A stretch of DNA of 32,299 bases from Fidelibacterota bacterium (lineage in GTDB: Bacteria; Marinisomatota; Marinisomatia; Marinisomatales; TCS56): NCBI GenBank assembly GCA_030634675.1, contig DAOWAH010000001.1, forward strand, positions 1 through 32,299, given 5' to 3'. The translations under genes were made by a program, and so were the position numbers. The notes under the pieces were generated by a model. The model was given only the letters and a program-made list of their open reading frames with translations. It was not told where the DNA came from and did not search any database. This document shows, in pieces, positions 22,616 to 31,242 of the stretch; the first letter of the stretch is position 1, and each line of letters opens with the position of its first letter.

Positions 22616-24142
22616 TTACCCCTTTCCACCAACGGTTATCGATGAGACCAGTGCACTTGGCAGCCCCATCGAGACCGGTATTGACTGGCCGTTTTTACCA
22701 CAGGTCCAACCGCCTTCGGTCATGGCAAAATCATTGCCCACCATAGTAACCCGCTCCAATACCTCGGGACCATTACCAATAATATTGACATCCTTGATCG
22801 GGGCGGTGATCTTTCCATCTTCGATCAGGGAGCCGGATTTCACATAGAAAGTGAAATCACCCGGGCCGATATTGACCTGACCATTCGTGAATTGATCCGC
22901 CATGATGCCATACTTGACACTGGCAATGATCTCTTCAAAAGTATGAGGACCATTCAACATATAAGTGTTGCGCATCCGGGGCATGGGATAATACTTGAAT
23001 GATTCCCGGCGGCCGCTGCCAGTGGGTTCGACACCGTAATGCTGAGCTGAAATACGATCATGGAGGTAGGTTCGTAAAACACCATTTTCCACCAGCATGG
23101 TTTCTTTGGTGTCGCCACATTCATCATCGATATTGATCGATCCACGCACATTGAGATTCAAACCGCTGTCAACAATATTTACAAAATCCTGTGCAATCGG
23201 TTTATTAAGTTTATCGGAATAAATGGAAGAACCAATTCGATTGAAATCCGCTTCCATTCCGTGGCCGATCGCTTCATGTAACAGGATTCCGGAACTGCCG
23301 GCGGTTAAAACTACCGGCAACTCACCGGCCGGTGCCGGTTGGGCATCAAACAAACTGACAGTTCGTTTGACGGCTTCCCTGGGCATGCGTTCCAGTCGCT
23401 CTGGAGTCAGGAAATTGAAATCATCCCGAGCGGCATAGTCAAAATAATTCGACTCACGTTGATCACCTTGTTGAGCAGTACAGTAAACGATAAGCCGCAG
23501 CATAGGCTGGTAATCGGTACTGAGCTGTCCTTCGGAATTGGCGGTCAGGATATATTTTTCGGTATCGTGTAAACCAACATAATTCTTGATGATCCGTTCA
23601 TCCTGGGCAAAGGTCGCCTCATCCATTGATTTAACGAGAGCCACACGCTTATCGATACCCACATCTGCCCATGATACTTCCACCGGGTAATGATTTGGAA
23701 GGTTCATCGGCTGGTATTCCTGGGGTGGAACTATCTTGGATCCTGAAGCGATATTAGCTGCGGTGCGAGCGGCGGCTTGCATGCTGGTGAGATTCAGGTC
23801 TTCCGTAAAGGAATACCCGGTCTGGTCACCTTTAAGGACACGAATTCCCACTCCTAATTGGACCCTGGTACTGGCGGAATTGACAATTCGATCCTCCAAG
23901 CGAATCGAATTACGAATCGAGTGCTGGAAAAAGACATCGGCATAATCGCCGCCAAAAACCAGAGCTTCCGACAGTACTTTCCGAATTGTCTCGGAATCAA
24001 TTCCGAATCGGGAGAAATAACCGGTCTGGAGTTCTTTGCCGGCAGCACATCCTGCTAATCCCGGTAATACACCGGACAGCGATGCCAAGGCTATCCCGGA
24101 TCCGGTCACTTTGACAAATTCTCGACGAGTAATATCTGACAT
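22616..24142 (-). CDS. TldD-like zinc metalloprotease with Tat-lipoprotein leader
   Basis: A 508-residue catalytic TldD. The zinc motif His289-Glu290-Ala-Ile-Gly-His294 lies in GILLHEAIGHGMEADF. Family hallmarks follow: IDDECGDTKETMLVENG and GRRESFKYYPMPRMRNTYML, the latter carrying the conserved Arg-rich core. The N-terminus is unusual against the cytoplasmic E. coli protein: TRREFVK (5-11) is a twin-arginine motif, followed by a hydrophobic stretch and a lipobox LAGC with Cys32. It should be exported folded by Tat and lipidated through Lgt, so the complex would sit in the envelope. The gene leads an operon with the TldE gene. Its ATG start at 24142 fits the leader. Confidence 0.9.
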   Translation of the reverse strand: MSDITRREFVKVTGSGIALASLSGVLPGLAGCAAGKELQTGYFSRFGIDSETIRKVLSEALVFGGDYADVFFQHSIRNSIRLEDRIVNSASTRVQLGVGIRVLKGDQTGYSFTEDLNLTSMQAAARTAANIASGSKIVPPQEYQPMNLPNHYPVEVSWADVGIDKRVALVKSMDEATFAQDERIIKNYVGLHDTEKYILTANSEGQLSTDYQPMLRLIVYCTAQQGDQRESNYFDYAARDDFNFLTPERLERMPREAVKRTVSLFDAQPAPAGELPVVLTAGSSGILLHEAIGHGMEADFNRIGSSIYSDKLNKPIAQDFVNIVDSGLNLNVRGSINIDDECGDTKETMLVENGVLRTYLHDRISAQHYGVEPTGSGRRESFKYYPMPRMRNTYMLNGPHTFEEIIASVKYGIMADQFTNGQVNIGPGDFTFYVKSGSLIEDGKITAPIKDVNIIGNGPEVLERVTMVGNDFAMTEGGWTCGKNGQSIPVSMGLPSALVSSITVGGKG

Positions 24143-24349
24143 AGGACTCTCAAAGTTTGATGTTAGTTAATTGGATAATTTAATGGAATAATTCAGGATT
24201 AATTCCATCTGTGATCTATTGTAGTATTGATAGAAATTATCGATATGATTCATTAGGCAACAAGTCTTAGACGAAAGAAAAGTGAAAAGGTTGCTGAAAT
24301 ATTTAATGCGAATAAGATATAAAGTTATAGAGGGCGCGGCTTCAGCCTA

Positions 24350-24376
24350 TTCCGCCGCCTGGTGGATGGCGTCCTT
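24350..24376. repeat. Degenerate REP-like hairpin, CCGCC family, copy 3
   Basis: TCCGCC (24351-24356), GCCT loop and GGTGGA, then TGGCGTCCTT. This resembles the right half of copy 1 (GGATGACATCCTT). Confidence 0.45.
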
Positions 24377-24388
24377 GATATATCTATA

Positions 24389-24412
24389 GGGACAACTCTT
24401 AAGAGTTGTCCC
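24389..24412. repeat. 24-bp perfect palindrome
   Basis: GGGACAACTCTT followed by its exact reverse complement, AAGAGTTGTCCC, with no spacer. It is either a dispersed palindromic repeat or a protein-binding site. It lies 254 bases upstream of the tldD start on the other strand. Confidence 0.6.
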
Positions 24413-24462
24413 ATCAAGATGCAGAATTCGGCTCGGCCGTAAACTGTTTCGATTAGCAGCTA

Positions 24463-24648
24463 AGAAGTTGCAGGCAGGATATTGCGCCACCACCCGACCG
24501 AAAAAAGCGGCCAGCGTTCCAATAAGGAGCGCTTAAGCCGTTGGTCGGCCAGGACCGGTCGGGGGCAGCGCAAAAATGATAAAAAATCAATATTAAAAAT
24601 AGGCTTAAAGTAAGGGCATAGGCAATATCAACTGCCTCCGAAACTTCT
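24463..24648. other. Nested inverted-repeat element, candidate structured RNA or MITE-like repeat
   Basis: The outer stem has AGAAGTT (24463-24469) with AACTTCT (24642-24648), and AGGCAG (24472-24477) with CTGCCT (24632-24637). Inside are TTGCGC/GCGCAA (24482-24487, 24568-24573), CCCGACCG/CGGTCGGG (24493-24500, 24556-24563), AGCGTTCC/GGAGCGCT with one G-U pair (24513-24520, 24526-24533) and GGTC/GACC (24543-24546, 24553-24556), a multi-branched fold; the last two stems compete for one base (24556). It is GC-rich in AT-rich surroundings. No known RNA family or transposon end is recognised. Confidence 0.45.
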
Positions 24649-24848
24649 AACTGTTTGGCCGGCCGCAGACCCGTGGGGAAACCAATGCACCTATCTCTCC
24701 ATATTAACTGGAATTAAATATCAAATTGAATCGGCCAATAAAATCATTGCACTACAACTATAATTGATTAAAATTCGCTATTGTAATGAGCATTAAAAAT
24801 TATATCGCTCACATCTCAGCTATACTCAGCAGTACCGTTTGGACCTGG

Positions 24849-24864
24849 TGGCCCGGCCGGGCCA
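24849..24864. promoter_or_regulatory. 16-bp GC palindrome upstream of trpB2
   Basis: TGGCCCGGCCGGGCCA is perfectly symmetric and followed by AATTAATTTT. It could be an operator or a short terminator-like hairpin in the trpB2 leader. Confidence 0.35.
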
Positions 24865-24932
24865 ATTAATTTTCCTGTGCCTGCGGGCGCATAATATCTA
24901 TCCCTATCTCATAACTTAAAGCAAAAACATTT

Positions 24933-24959
24933 GTGTACCCTTACAATTTTCAGGTACAC
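24933..24959 (+). promoter_or_regulatory. Small hairpin in the trpB2 leader
   Basis: GTGTACC (24933-24939) pairs with GGTACAC (24953-24959), 27 bases before the trpB2 ATG. It may influence translation; no attenuator peptide rich in Trp was seen. Confidence 0.3.
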
Positions 24960-24986
24960 GGATTCAACCTAAAGGATATTGTAAAC

Positions 24987-26357
24987 ATGAAACAAACTAA
25001 AATTTTCCTCAGCGAACAAGAAATGCCCCGCAAATGGTATAATATTGTAGCCGACATGCCTCATCAACCACCGCCTACTTTGCATCCCGGGACTCTCAAA
25101 CCACTCGGACCCGACGACTTGGCGCCCCTCTTCCCCATGGCTTTGATTGGACAGGAAGTCAGTCAAGAACGCTATATCCCCATCCCGGAACCAGTGCTGG
25201 AAGCGCTGACACTCTGGAGACCGTCACCCCTTATCCGAGCCCATCGATTAGAAAAAGCACTCGGTACACCGGCGAAAATCTATTATAAATATGAGGGTGT
25301 GAGTCCTACCGGCAGTCATAAACCGAATACATCCGTAGCCCAGGCTTATTACAGTCAACAGGAAGGTGTGAAACGATTAGCGACCGAGACCGGAGCCGGT
25401 CAGTGGGGCAGCTCATTGGCCTTTGCCGGCGGACTCTTTGGCTTGGAAGTTAAAGTATATATGGTCAGAATCAGTTTCGATCAAAAACCCTATCGGAAAG
25501 CAATGATAGAGACTTTTGGCGCCTCGATTGTGGCCAGTCCCAGTCCGGATACTGAGTCGGGCCGCAAAATTCTGGCTGAAATGCCCGATACCCCCGGAAG
25601 TCTGGGAATCGCTATTTCCGAAGCAGTTGAAGATGCCGCTGGTCGAGATGATACAAAATATTCGCTGGGATCAGTCCTGAATCACGTGCTGTTGCACCAG
25701 ACTATTGTCGGCGAAGAAGCTATCAAGCAGATGAAAATCGTCGGCGATTACCCTGATGTAATCATTGGTTGTGTCGGCGGTGGATCCAATTTTTCTGGTC
25801 TGGCCTTCCCCTTCATGAGGGATAAAATCAATGGTAAAGAAATCGATTTTCTAGCCACTGAACCGGCCTCCTGTCCCACCTTGACTAAAGGCCAATACCG
25901 GTATGATTTTGGCGACACAGCTCAACTGACACCCTTAAGCCCGATGTTTACTTTAGGACATACTTTTGTCCCTGAAGCAATTCATGCCGGCGGATTACGC
26001 TACCACGGCGATGCTCCCCTGCTCTGTCAACTGGTGAAAGACGGATTGATCCGAGCTGAAGCTTATCAGCAACTAGGAGTGTTCAAATCAGCTCTGATAT
26101 TTGCTCGTAGCGAAGGCATCATTCCGGCTCCGGAATCGGGGCATGCAATCCATGGTGCCGTGCTTCAAGCCCTGCAGGCTAAGGAAGAAGGCCGGGAAAA
26201 AACGATCCTGTTTAATCTTTCCGGACATGGCTATTTCGACATGAGTGCTTACACCAATTATCTGGCGGGCAATCTCCACGATCATGCCCTGGCTGATGAA
26301 GATATCCAGGCCAGTCTGGACAAATTGGAAGGGTTGCCGCTCAGTTACACCGGCTAA
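24987..26357 (+). CDS. trpB2: Tryptophan synthase beta chain, TrpB2 type
   Basis: A 456-residue pyridoxal-phosphate enzyme. It is longer than classical TrpB because of the TrpB2 N-terminal extension ([12 protein letters not shown] ... HPGTLKPL). The PLP lysine is Lys112 in [24 protein letters not shown] and the phosphate-binding GCVGGGSNF loop are present. Known reaction: L-serine plus indole to L-tryptophan. TrpB2 works poorly with TrpA and may salvage free indole or use another nucleophile. No trpA or other trp gene is nearby. The ATG at 24987 was preferred over GTG 24933 because the family starts there and AAGGA lies upstream. A strong terminator follows, so it is probably monocistronic. 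Confidence 0.92.
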   Translation: MKQTKIFLSEQEMPRKWYNIVADMPHQPPPTLHPGTLKPLGPDDLAPLFPMALIGQEVSQERYIPIPEPVLEALTLWRPSPLIRAHRLEKALGTPAKIYYKYEGVSPTGSHKPNTSVAQAYYSQQEGVKRLATETGAGQWGSSLAFAGGLFGLEVKVYMVRISFDQKPYRKAMIETFGASIVASPSPDTESGRKILAEMPDTPGSLGIAISEAVEDAAGRDDTKYSLGSVLNHVLLHQTIVGEEAIKQMKIVGDYPDVIIGCVGGGSNFSGLAFPFMRDKINGKEIDFLATEPASCPTLTKGQYRYDFGDTAQLTPLSPMFTLGHTFVPEAIHAGGLRYHGDAPLLCQLVKDGLIRAEAYQQLGVFKSALIFARSEGIIPAPESGHAIHGAVLQALQAKEEGREKTILFNLSGHGYFDMSAYTNYLAGNLHDHALADEDIQASLDKLEGLPLSYTG

Positions 26358-26380
26358 TCAGCCCCGCTTTCTATAATAAT

Positions 26381-26431
26381 CTACCCTGATTCCCCCTCTT
26401 TGTGAATGGAGGGGGACTTGGGGTAGTTTTT
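26381..26431 (+). terminator. Rho-independent terminator after trpB2
   Basis: CTACCC (26381-26386) and TCCCCCTC (26391-26398) pair with GAGGGGGA (26409-26416) and GGGTAG (26421-26426). The stem is interrupted by a four-by-four internal loop and followed by TTTTTAT. Confidence 0.82.
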
Positions 26432-26553
26432 ATAATTTGACAGAATTCACCAAAATGCGCTTAAAGTGTTCATCTCATTTTTACTGGTATAAAAATCAAA
26501 TTTATACAATTCCAAAAACCATTATTATATTTCCTTATTAAAAGGAGGTATTC

Positions 26554-28206
26554 ATGGGTAATTCCATTACTACTAATAAAATTAGGATTGCAACCTGGAG
26601 TGAGCTGCAAGACCGACAACCGACTTATAGCTTAGTGTCAAACGTTGATCTGGTCATCATCCGCTATGATGAAAAAGTATCGGTCTTATATGGCCGCTGT
26701 CACCACCGTGGGGCACTGCTGGCCGATGGCTACATCGATGGTGCTAACCTGATTTGCGGGGTGCATTTCTGGGATTATCGTTACGACACCGGTGTCAGTG
26801 AATATAATAATGACGAAGCGCTAGCACACTTTAACGCCTGGATTGATCTTAAAGCCGATGCTGTCTATGTGGATGAAAATGAGCTGAAATCCTGGGAACT
26901 TGAAAACCCGCAACCCTACAACCGTGATGAATACCTGGGCTTGTATGCCGACACACACGGCACTCCGGAAGAACCCTTTAATCACCATATTGAAGAATTG
27001 GCTAAGAATGGCTTGAAAAATGTCGGTCGTCACGGACCAACATCCGCAATGGGCGTGCCTTTAACGGAATTACCCCGTTGGGCTGATATTCAAATCGTCA
27101 CCGGCCAACTGGCCTGTAAACCATTGTTGGATGATACCTCAGTAAATACCAAACTGGTAATTGGTCCGCGCGCGAATCAACCTTTGGAATTGGATATCCC
27201 TATTTTCATTAGCGACATGAGTTTCGGCGCTCTCAGCGAGGAGGCCAAAATAGCTCTGGCAAAAGGCGCCGAACTGGCCGGTACGGGAATTTGCTCAGGC
27301 GAAGGAGGAATGTTACCGGAAGAACAAGTTCATAATTCACGCTATTTCTATGAGCTTGCTTCAGGCAAATTTGGCTGGGATATTGAAAAAGTAAAACGCT
27401 GCCAGGCTTTCCATTTCAAGGGCGGACAGGGAGCCAAGACCGGCACCGGTGGACACCTGCCGGGCAATAAAGTTACTGAAAAAATCGCCGCCGTCCGGGG
27501 CTTGAAAGCCGGTGAAGCAGCTATTAGTCCTGCCACATTTTTAGATTTGTCCACCCCCGCCGATTTTCTCCGGGTTGCCGAGCATGTCCGGGAAGCTACC
27601 GGCGGGATTCCGGTAGGTTTCAAAATCTCAGCCCAGCACATCGAAGCGGATATTGATTTCGCACTGGAAGCCACAGCCGATTATATTATTATCGATGGCC
27701 GCGGGGGCGGTACCGGGGCGGCGCCGGACATATTCAAAAATAATATTTCTATTCCTACAATTCCCGCCTTAGCCCGTGCTCATCGGCATCTTGGTTCAAT
27801 CGGTGCTGAGGATATAACTTTAATCATCACCGGCGGACTGCGTACGGAAGCCGATTTTATTAAAGCCCTGGCGCTGGGCGCCGATGGCATCGCAATTGCC
27901 AATTCCGCCATCCAGGCCATTGGCTGTCTGGGGATGCGAGCCTGCCATACCAATAATTGCCCGGTTGGTATTGCTACCCAGCAACCGCACCTGCGGGCAC
28001 GGATCAAAATAGAAAAATCAGCCCAGCGGTTGCAAAATTATCTTTCAGCTACCACCGAATTAATGAAAGTAATGGCCCGGGCTTGTGGCCATTCCAGCCT
28101 GAGTGAATTTACTATCAACGATCTCACTACCTTCAAACCGGAAATGGCCCAATTGTCTGGAATCCGGTTTGGCGGCTTGGACTCGGTATCAAAGTCAAAT
28201 AGATAG
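26554..28206 (+). CDS. Rieske [2Fe-2S] domain fused to FMN-binding glutamate-synthase domain
   Basis: A 550-residue protein. Residues about 8-110 are a Rieske ferredoxin-type domain with both cluster motifs intact: Cys49-His-His51 and Cys68-Gly-Val-His71. Residues about 150-535 are the GltS FMN/2-oxoglutarate barrel (FISDMSFGALSEEAKIAL, KGGQGAKTGTGGHLPGNKV, GRGGGTGAAP), with the [3Fe-4S] cysteines Cys458, Cys464 and Cys469 in CLGMRACHTNNCPVG. There is no glutaminase domain, so it is not a full glutamate synthase. It probably reduces or oxidises a substrate on FMN, with electrons passing through the Rieske centre. AAGGAGG precedes the ATG. It stands downstream of trpB2 but behind a terminator. 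Confidence 0.9.
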   Translation: MGNSITTNKIRIATWSELQDRQPTYSLVSNVDLVIIRYDEKVSVLYGRCHHRGALLADGYIDGANLICGVHFWDYRYDTGVSEYNNDEALAHFNAWIDLKADAVYVDENELKSWELENPQPYNRDEYLGLYADTHGTPEEPFNHHIEELAKNGLKNVGRHGPTSAMGVPLTELPRWADIQIVTGQLACKPLLDDTSVNTKLVIGPRANQPLELDIPIFISDMSFGALSEEAKIALAKGAELAGTGICSGEGGMLPEEQVHNSRYFYELASGKFGWDIEKVKRCQAFHFKGGQGAKTGTGGHLPGNKVTEKIAAVRGLKAGEAAISPATFLDLSTPADFLRVAEHVREATGGIPVGFKISAQHIEADIDFALEATADYIIIDGRGGGTGAAPDIFKNNISIPTIPALARAHRHLGSIGAEDITLIITGGLRTEADFIKALALGADGIAIANSAIQAIGCLGMRACHTNNCPVGIATQQPHLRARIKIEKSAQRLQNYLSATTELMKVMARACGHSSLSEFTINDLTTFKPEMAQLSGIRFGGLDSVSKSNR

Positions 28207-28306
28207 TTTTATCCTGATTACATAAATAGGAATATATATCTACCATATTGCAAAATATATTTGTCATTTTGAATAATATATCTTACATTCTCATCATAAA
28301 AAAATT

Positions 28307-28507
28307 ATGAATACCAAACTTAAACTAGCTCGAATTGAAAAAAACCTGTCTCAGCAGGAGCTGGCTGATCAGGTTAATGCCACTCGCCAGACTATCGGCC
28401 TGATTGAAAACGCCAAGTACAATCCCAGCCTGGCATTATGCCTCAAAATCGCACACGCTCTTGATAAAACCCTGGACCAGCTTTTCTGGGAGATCAAAAA
28501 TGACTAA
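28307..28507 (+). CDS. Small XRE-family transcriptional regulator
   Basis: A 66-residue protein that is essentially one Cro/C1 helix-turn-helix: KLARIEKNLSQQELADQVN, then TRQTIGLIENAKYNPSL and a short LDQLFWEI tail. It belongs to the YozG-like mini-XRE group that commonly precedes small membrane proteins or ABC exporters. The last eight bases overlap the next gene, so it heads a four-gene operon and probably controls it. The 100-base upstream region is very AT-rich, with no clear inverted repeat or ribosome site. Confidence 0.9.
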   Translation: MNTKLKLARIEKNLSQQELADQVNATRQTIGLIENAKYNPSLALCLKIAHALDKTLDQLFWEIKND

Positions 28508-28931
28508 ACCACCCTTCCCCATGGATGAACGAACTCGTGGAATAATTATGCGCATCTGCGCAATAATGTATATTTTAACGCTTATAGCACTGCAGATTGA
28601 CATCTTGTTCCGGCAAATTGTGCTTGACCAATCATCTGATAGTTTTAATGATATCGCCATGATTTATACCTTTAATGTCATTATCTTGATTGGTGCTATT
28701 CTATATTTTGGCGGTATTCCATTTCTGAAAATTCGACCGAAGACTGTGCTGGTTCTATTTATCCTATTGGCAGTTTCCGGCACCATTTTCACAATAATCA
28801 AATACCGCCTTACCGATCCACTCCTGATTATTAATAAATTGGGAATTATAGTCGCTATCATCACAATATTTTTCCTGATTTGGCTAACAGCTGCTTTTTT
28901 CGGCAAACGCAAAATGGACAAAGAATTATAA
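28500..28931 (+). CDS. Four-helix membrane protein of unknown function
   Basis: A 143-residue integral membrane protein, with segments at about residues 15-36, 55-78, 83-105 and 115-138 and a basic C-terminal end (GKRKMDKEL). It has no recognised domain or catalytic motif. The ATG at 28500 overlaps the XRE gene by eight bases, the common arrangement of mini-XRE regulator plus small polytopic protein. Such proteins may act as sensors or anti-regulators of the paired XRE protein, or as an accessory part of the transporter encoded next, 18 bases downstream. The role is inferred from context only. Confidence 0.75.
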   Translation: MTKPPFPMDERTRGIIMRICAIMYILTLIALQIDILFRQIVLDQSSDSFNDIAMIYTFNVIILIGAILYFGGIPFLKIRPKTVLVLFILLAVSGTIFTIIKYRLTDPLLIINKLGIIVAIITIFFLIWLTAAFFGKRKMDKEL

Positions 28932-28949
28932 TAATTATCCGGATTTTTA

Positions 28950-29861
28950 ATGAATACCGTTGAAATTGACAAGATCACTAAAACATTCGGCAATGTGACT
29001 GCCGTCGATCAATTATCATTGAACGTCCCCAGTGGCAGTATCTATGGTTTTATCGGTCCCAATGGATCGGGGAAGACCACTACCCTGCGGATGATAATGA
29101 ATATTTTTTATCCCGACCAGGGAACGATCCACGTCTTTGGAGAAAACGTATTAGGCGCCTCATCGGACCGGATTGCTTATTTGCCGGAAGAACGTGGCCT
29201 TTACAAGACAATGAAAGTCCGGGAAGTCCTCCGTTTTTATGGCGATTTGAAAAACGGGAAAAATGTAGCGAGTGAAGTCGATCGCTGGCTGGAAAAGCTG
29301 GACTTATCTGACTGGGCTGATAAAAAAGTCCAGACCCTGTCCAAAGGCATGAGCCAGAAGGTTCAATTCATTGCCACGGTGGTAACCAAACCGGAACTGA
29401 TGATTCTGGACGAGCCTTTCAGTGGCCTCGATCCAGTTAATATGGAAGTGCTGAAAGACGCTATCCTGGAATTGCAGACCCAGGGTACGACAGTGATTTT
29501 CAGCACTCACGATATGGCAGTAGCCGAAAAAATGTGCGATTTCATTTTTATGATTTACCAGGGCCGGAAAGTACTGGACGGGACTCTCAGCAGTATCCAG
29601 CAAAAATATGGCAGCGATACCATCCGCATCCGCACCGAGGATGGAAAACAGGCTTTAGGCGCTCTGCCGGGAGTAGAAAAAATCAATGATTTCGGCCGCC
29701 TGCAGGAACTGCGCATGGAGGCTGGAACTGATTCACAGGAGGTACTGGCGGCCATAATGAAACGGACCCGCATCGAAAAATTTGAAACAATTCAACCATC
29801 TTTACACGATATTTTTATCCGCATCGCCGGCCCCGAAGCCGCGGAGGCCAGTCATGCTTAA
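28950..29861 (+). CDS. ABC transporter ATPase, NatA-like
   Basis: A 303-residue ATPase. Walker A GPNGSGKT lies at 36-43, the signature LSKGMSQ follows, then Walker B LMILDEP, the D-loop SGLDP and the switch His in STHD. After about residue 215 comes the small C-terminal domain (DTIRIRTEDGKQALGALPGV) typical of NatA/YhaQ-type exporters. It should power export by the ABC-2 permease encoded next; the genes overlap by eight bases (ATGCTTAA). The substrate is unknown: sodium, antibiotic or peptide export are all possible for this group. Confidence 0.92.
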   Translation: MNTVEIDKITKTFGNVTAVDQLSLNVPSGSIYGFIGPNGSGKTTTLRMIMNIFYPDQGTIHVFGENVLGASSDRIAYLPEERGLYKTMKVREVLRFYGDLKNGKNVASEVDRWLEKLDLSDWADKKVQTLSKGMSQKVQFIATVVTKPELMILDEPFSGLDPVNMEVLKDAILELQTQGTTVIFSTHDMAVAEKMCDFIFMIYQGRKVLDGTLSSIQQKYGSDTIRIRTEDGKQALGALPGVEKINDFGRLQELRMEAGTDSQEVLAAIMKRTRIEKFETIQPSLHDIFIRIAGPEAAEASHA

Positions 29862-31167
29862 GACATTAAAAATCGCCCTGCGCGAATACAAAGCTACCGT
29901 AAAAACAAAAGGGTTCATCATCGGACTGATAATTGCGCCAATTTTTATGAGCGGCAGCGTTATTGCCATCACCCTGCTTAAGGACCAAGTCGATATAACC
30001 GACAAGAAAGTTATCATTCTTGATAATTCCGGAATCATGGCTGATTATTTGATTCAACTGGCGGAAGAACGTAACGAGCGGGAAGTATACGACCCGGAAA
30101 CCCACAAGAAAATCAAGCCGACCTACCTGCTGGAAGAAATTAAACCGAATCTGGATGATCCCGATGCTCAACGGCTGGAATTATCTAATCAGATCCGGGC
30201 TAAGGAAATCTATGCTTTCATGGAGATTGGGTCTGACGTTGCACACCCTAAACCGGATCGTACCACTTCCCGGATCACCTTCCATGGTGAAAATACCGCT
30301 ATGGATGATCTGCGGAGCTGGTTACGCCAGCCCGTGAATGACCGTCTACGGCGTTATCGGCTGGAAGAAGCCGGTATCGGTGAAGCGGAAGTTCAGGATC
30401 TTTTCTACTGGATATCGGTGGAAGGTATGGGTCTGGTAACGACGGATGACAGTGGTGAAATTAAAGATGCTGAACGAACCAGCGAACTGGAGGCACTGGC
30501 GGCCCCGTTAATTATGATGATGCTGATGTTTATCATGACGATGATGGGCGCCATGCCACTCCTAAATTCAGTTATGGAAGAAAAAACCCAACGCATCGCA
30601 GAAGTTATTTTGGGATCGGTGCGGCCATTTCAATTCATGATGGGAAAAGTTATCGGTGGCGTGGGCGTTGCCATGACCGGCGCCCTGGTATATCTGACGA
30701 TGGGGTTTTTCGCTGTTACTAAATATGGCGTGGAAGACAAAATTCCCCTGGATGTGCTGCCCTGGTTCTTGGCCTTTCTGATTTTACTCATTACCATGAT
30801 GGGTTCCGTCATGGCTGCTATCGGTTCGGCCTGTAATGATGCCAAGGATGCTCAGAACCTGTCTTTCCCAGCCATGCTGCCCAATATGATTCCAATGTTC
30901 ATCATGTTTCCGGTGTTGAAAGAGCCCCTGAGTACATTTGCCACCTGGGTGAGCCTGATACCACCTTTTACTCCCATGTTGATGGTCCTGCGCATGAGCA
31001 CGCCGGTGGCGATTCCCGCCTGGCAGCCCTGGGTTGGCGTAATTGGAGTAATTATCTTTGCGATTTTTACTGTTTGGGCCGGTGGTCGCATCTTCCGGGT
31101 CGGCATCCTGCTGCAGGGTACGCCACCCAAGCTGGGCAATATTATCCGCTGGATTGCCCGAGGATAA
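29854..31167 (+). CDS. ABC-2 type permease, NatB-like
   Basis: A 437-residue permease. One N-terminal membrane helix (about 22-42, GFIIGLIIAPIFMSG) is followed by an extracytoplasmic domain of roughly 180 residues rich in charged residues. Five or six membrane segments then occupy 225-430. The ABC-2 coupling motif EEKTQRIAEVILGSVRPFQF is present and followed by MMGKVIGG. This layout is that of NatB/YhaP-type exporters. The ATG at 29854 was chosen because it overlaps the ATPase stop and gives the normal MLKTLKIALREYK start. It pairs with the NatA-like ATPase. Confidence 0.9.
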   Translation: MLKTLKIALREYKATVKTKGFIIGLIIAPIFMSGSVIAITLLKDQVDITDKKVIILDNSGIMADYLIQLAEERNEREVYDPETHKKIKPTYLLEEIKPNLDDPDAQRLELSNQIRAKEIYAFMEIGSDVAHPKPDRTTSRITFHGENTAMDDLRSWLRQPVNDRLRRYRLEEAGIGEAEVQDLFYWISVEGMGLVTTDDSGEIKDAERTSELEALAAPLIMMMLMFIMTMMGAMPLLNSVMEEKTQRIAEVILGSVRPFQFMMGKVIGGVGVAMTGALVYLTMGFFAVTKYGVEDKIPLDVLPWFLAFLILLITMMGSVMAAIGSACNDAKDAQNLSFPAMLPNMIPMFIMFPVLKEPLSTFATWVSLIPPFTPMLMVLRMSTPVAIPAWQPWVGVIGVIIFAIFTVWAGGRIFRVGILLQGTPPKLGNIIRWIARG

Positions 31168-31242
31168 GCAGAGAGCGAAGAGCAGAGGAGCAGTGTTACC
31201 CCGCTTAATGCCCAATGAAGAATGACAAGTGACCAGAGACAA

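Larger units (their letters stand above)
24143..24986. other. 844-base non-coding region upstream of trpB2
   Basis: No reading frame here has coding character. It contains a degenerate REP-like hairpin (24350-24376), a perfect palindrome (24389-24412), a nested inverted-repeat element (24463-24648), a GC palindrome (24849-24864) and a small hairpin (24933-24959) close to the trpB2 start. About 24143-24300 is plain AT-rich sequence that should hold the tldDE promoter; no convincing -10/-35 pair could be singled out. Confidence 0.55.

Noticed and set aside
24600..24700. A possible c-di-GMP (GEMM) or other known riboswitch before trpB2
   Set aside because: Phrases such as GGGCATAGGCAA and AACTGCCTCCG recall GEMM pieces, but the conserved order, spacing and receptor loop are absent.
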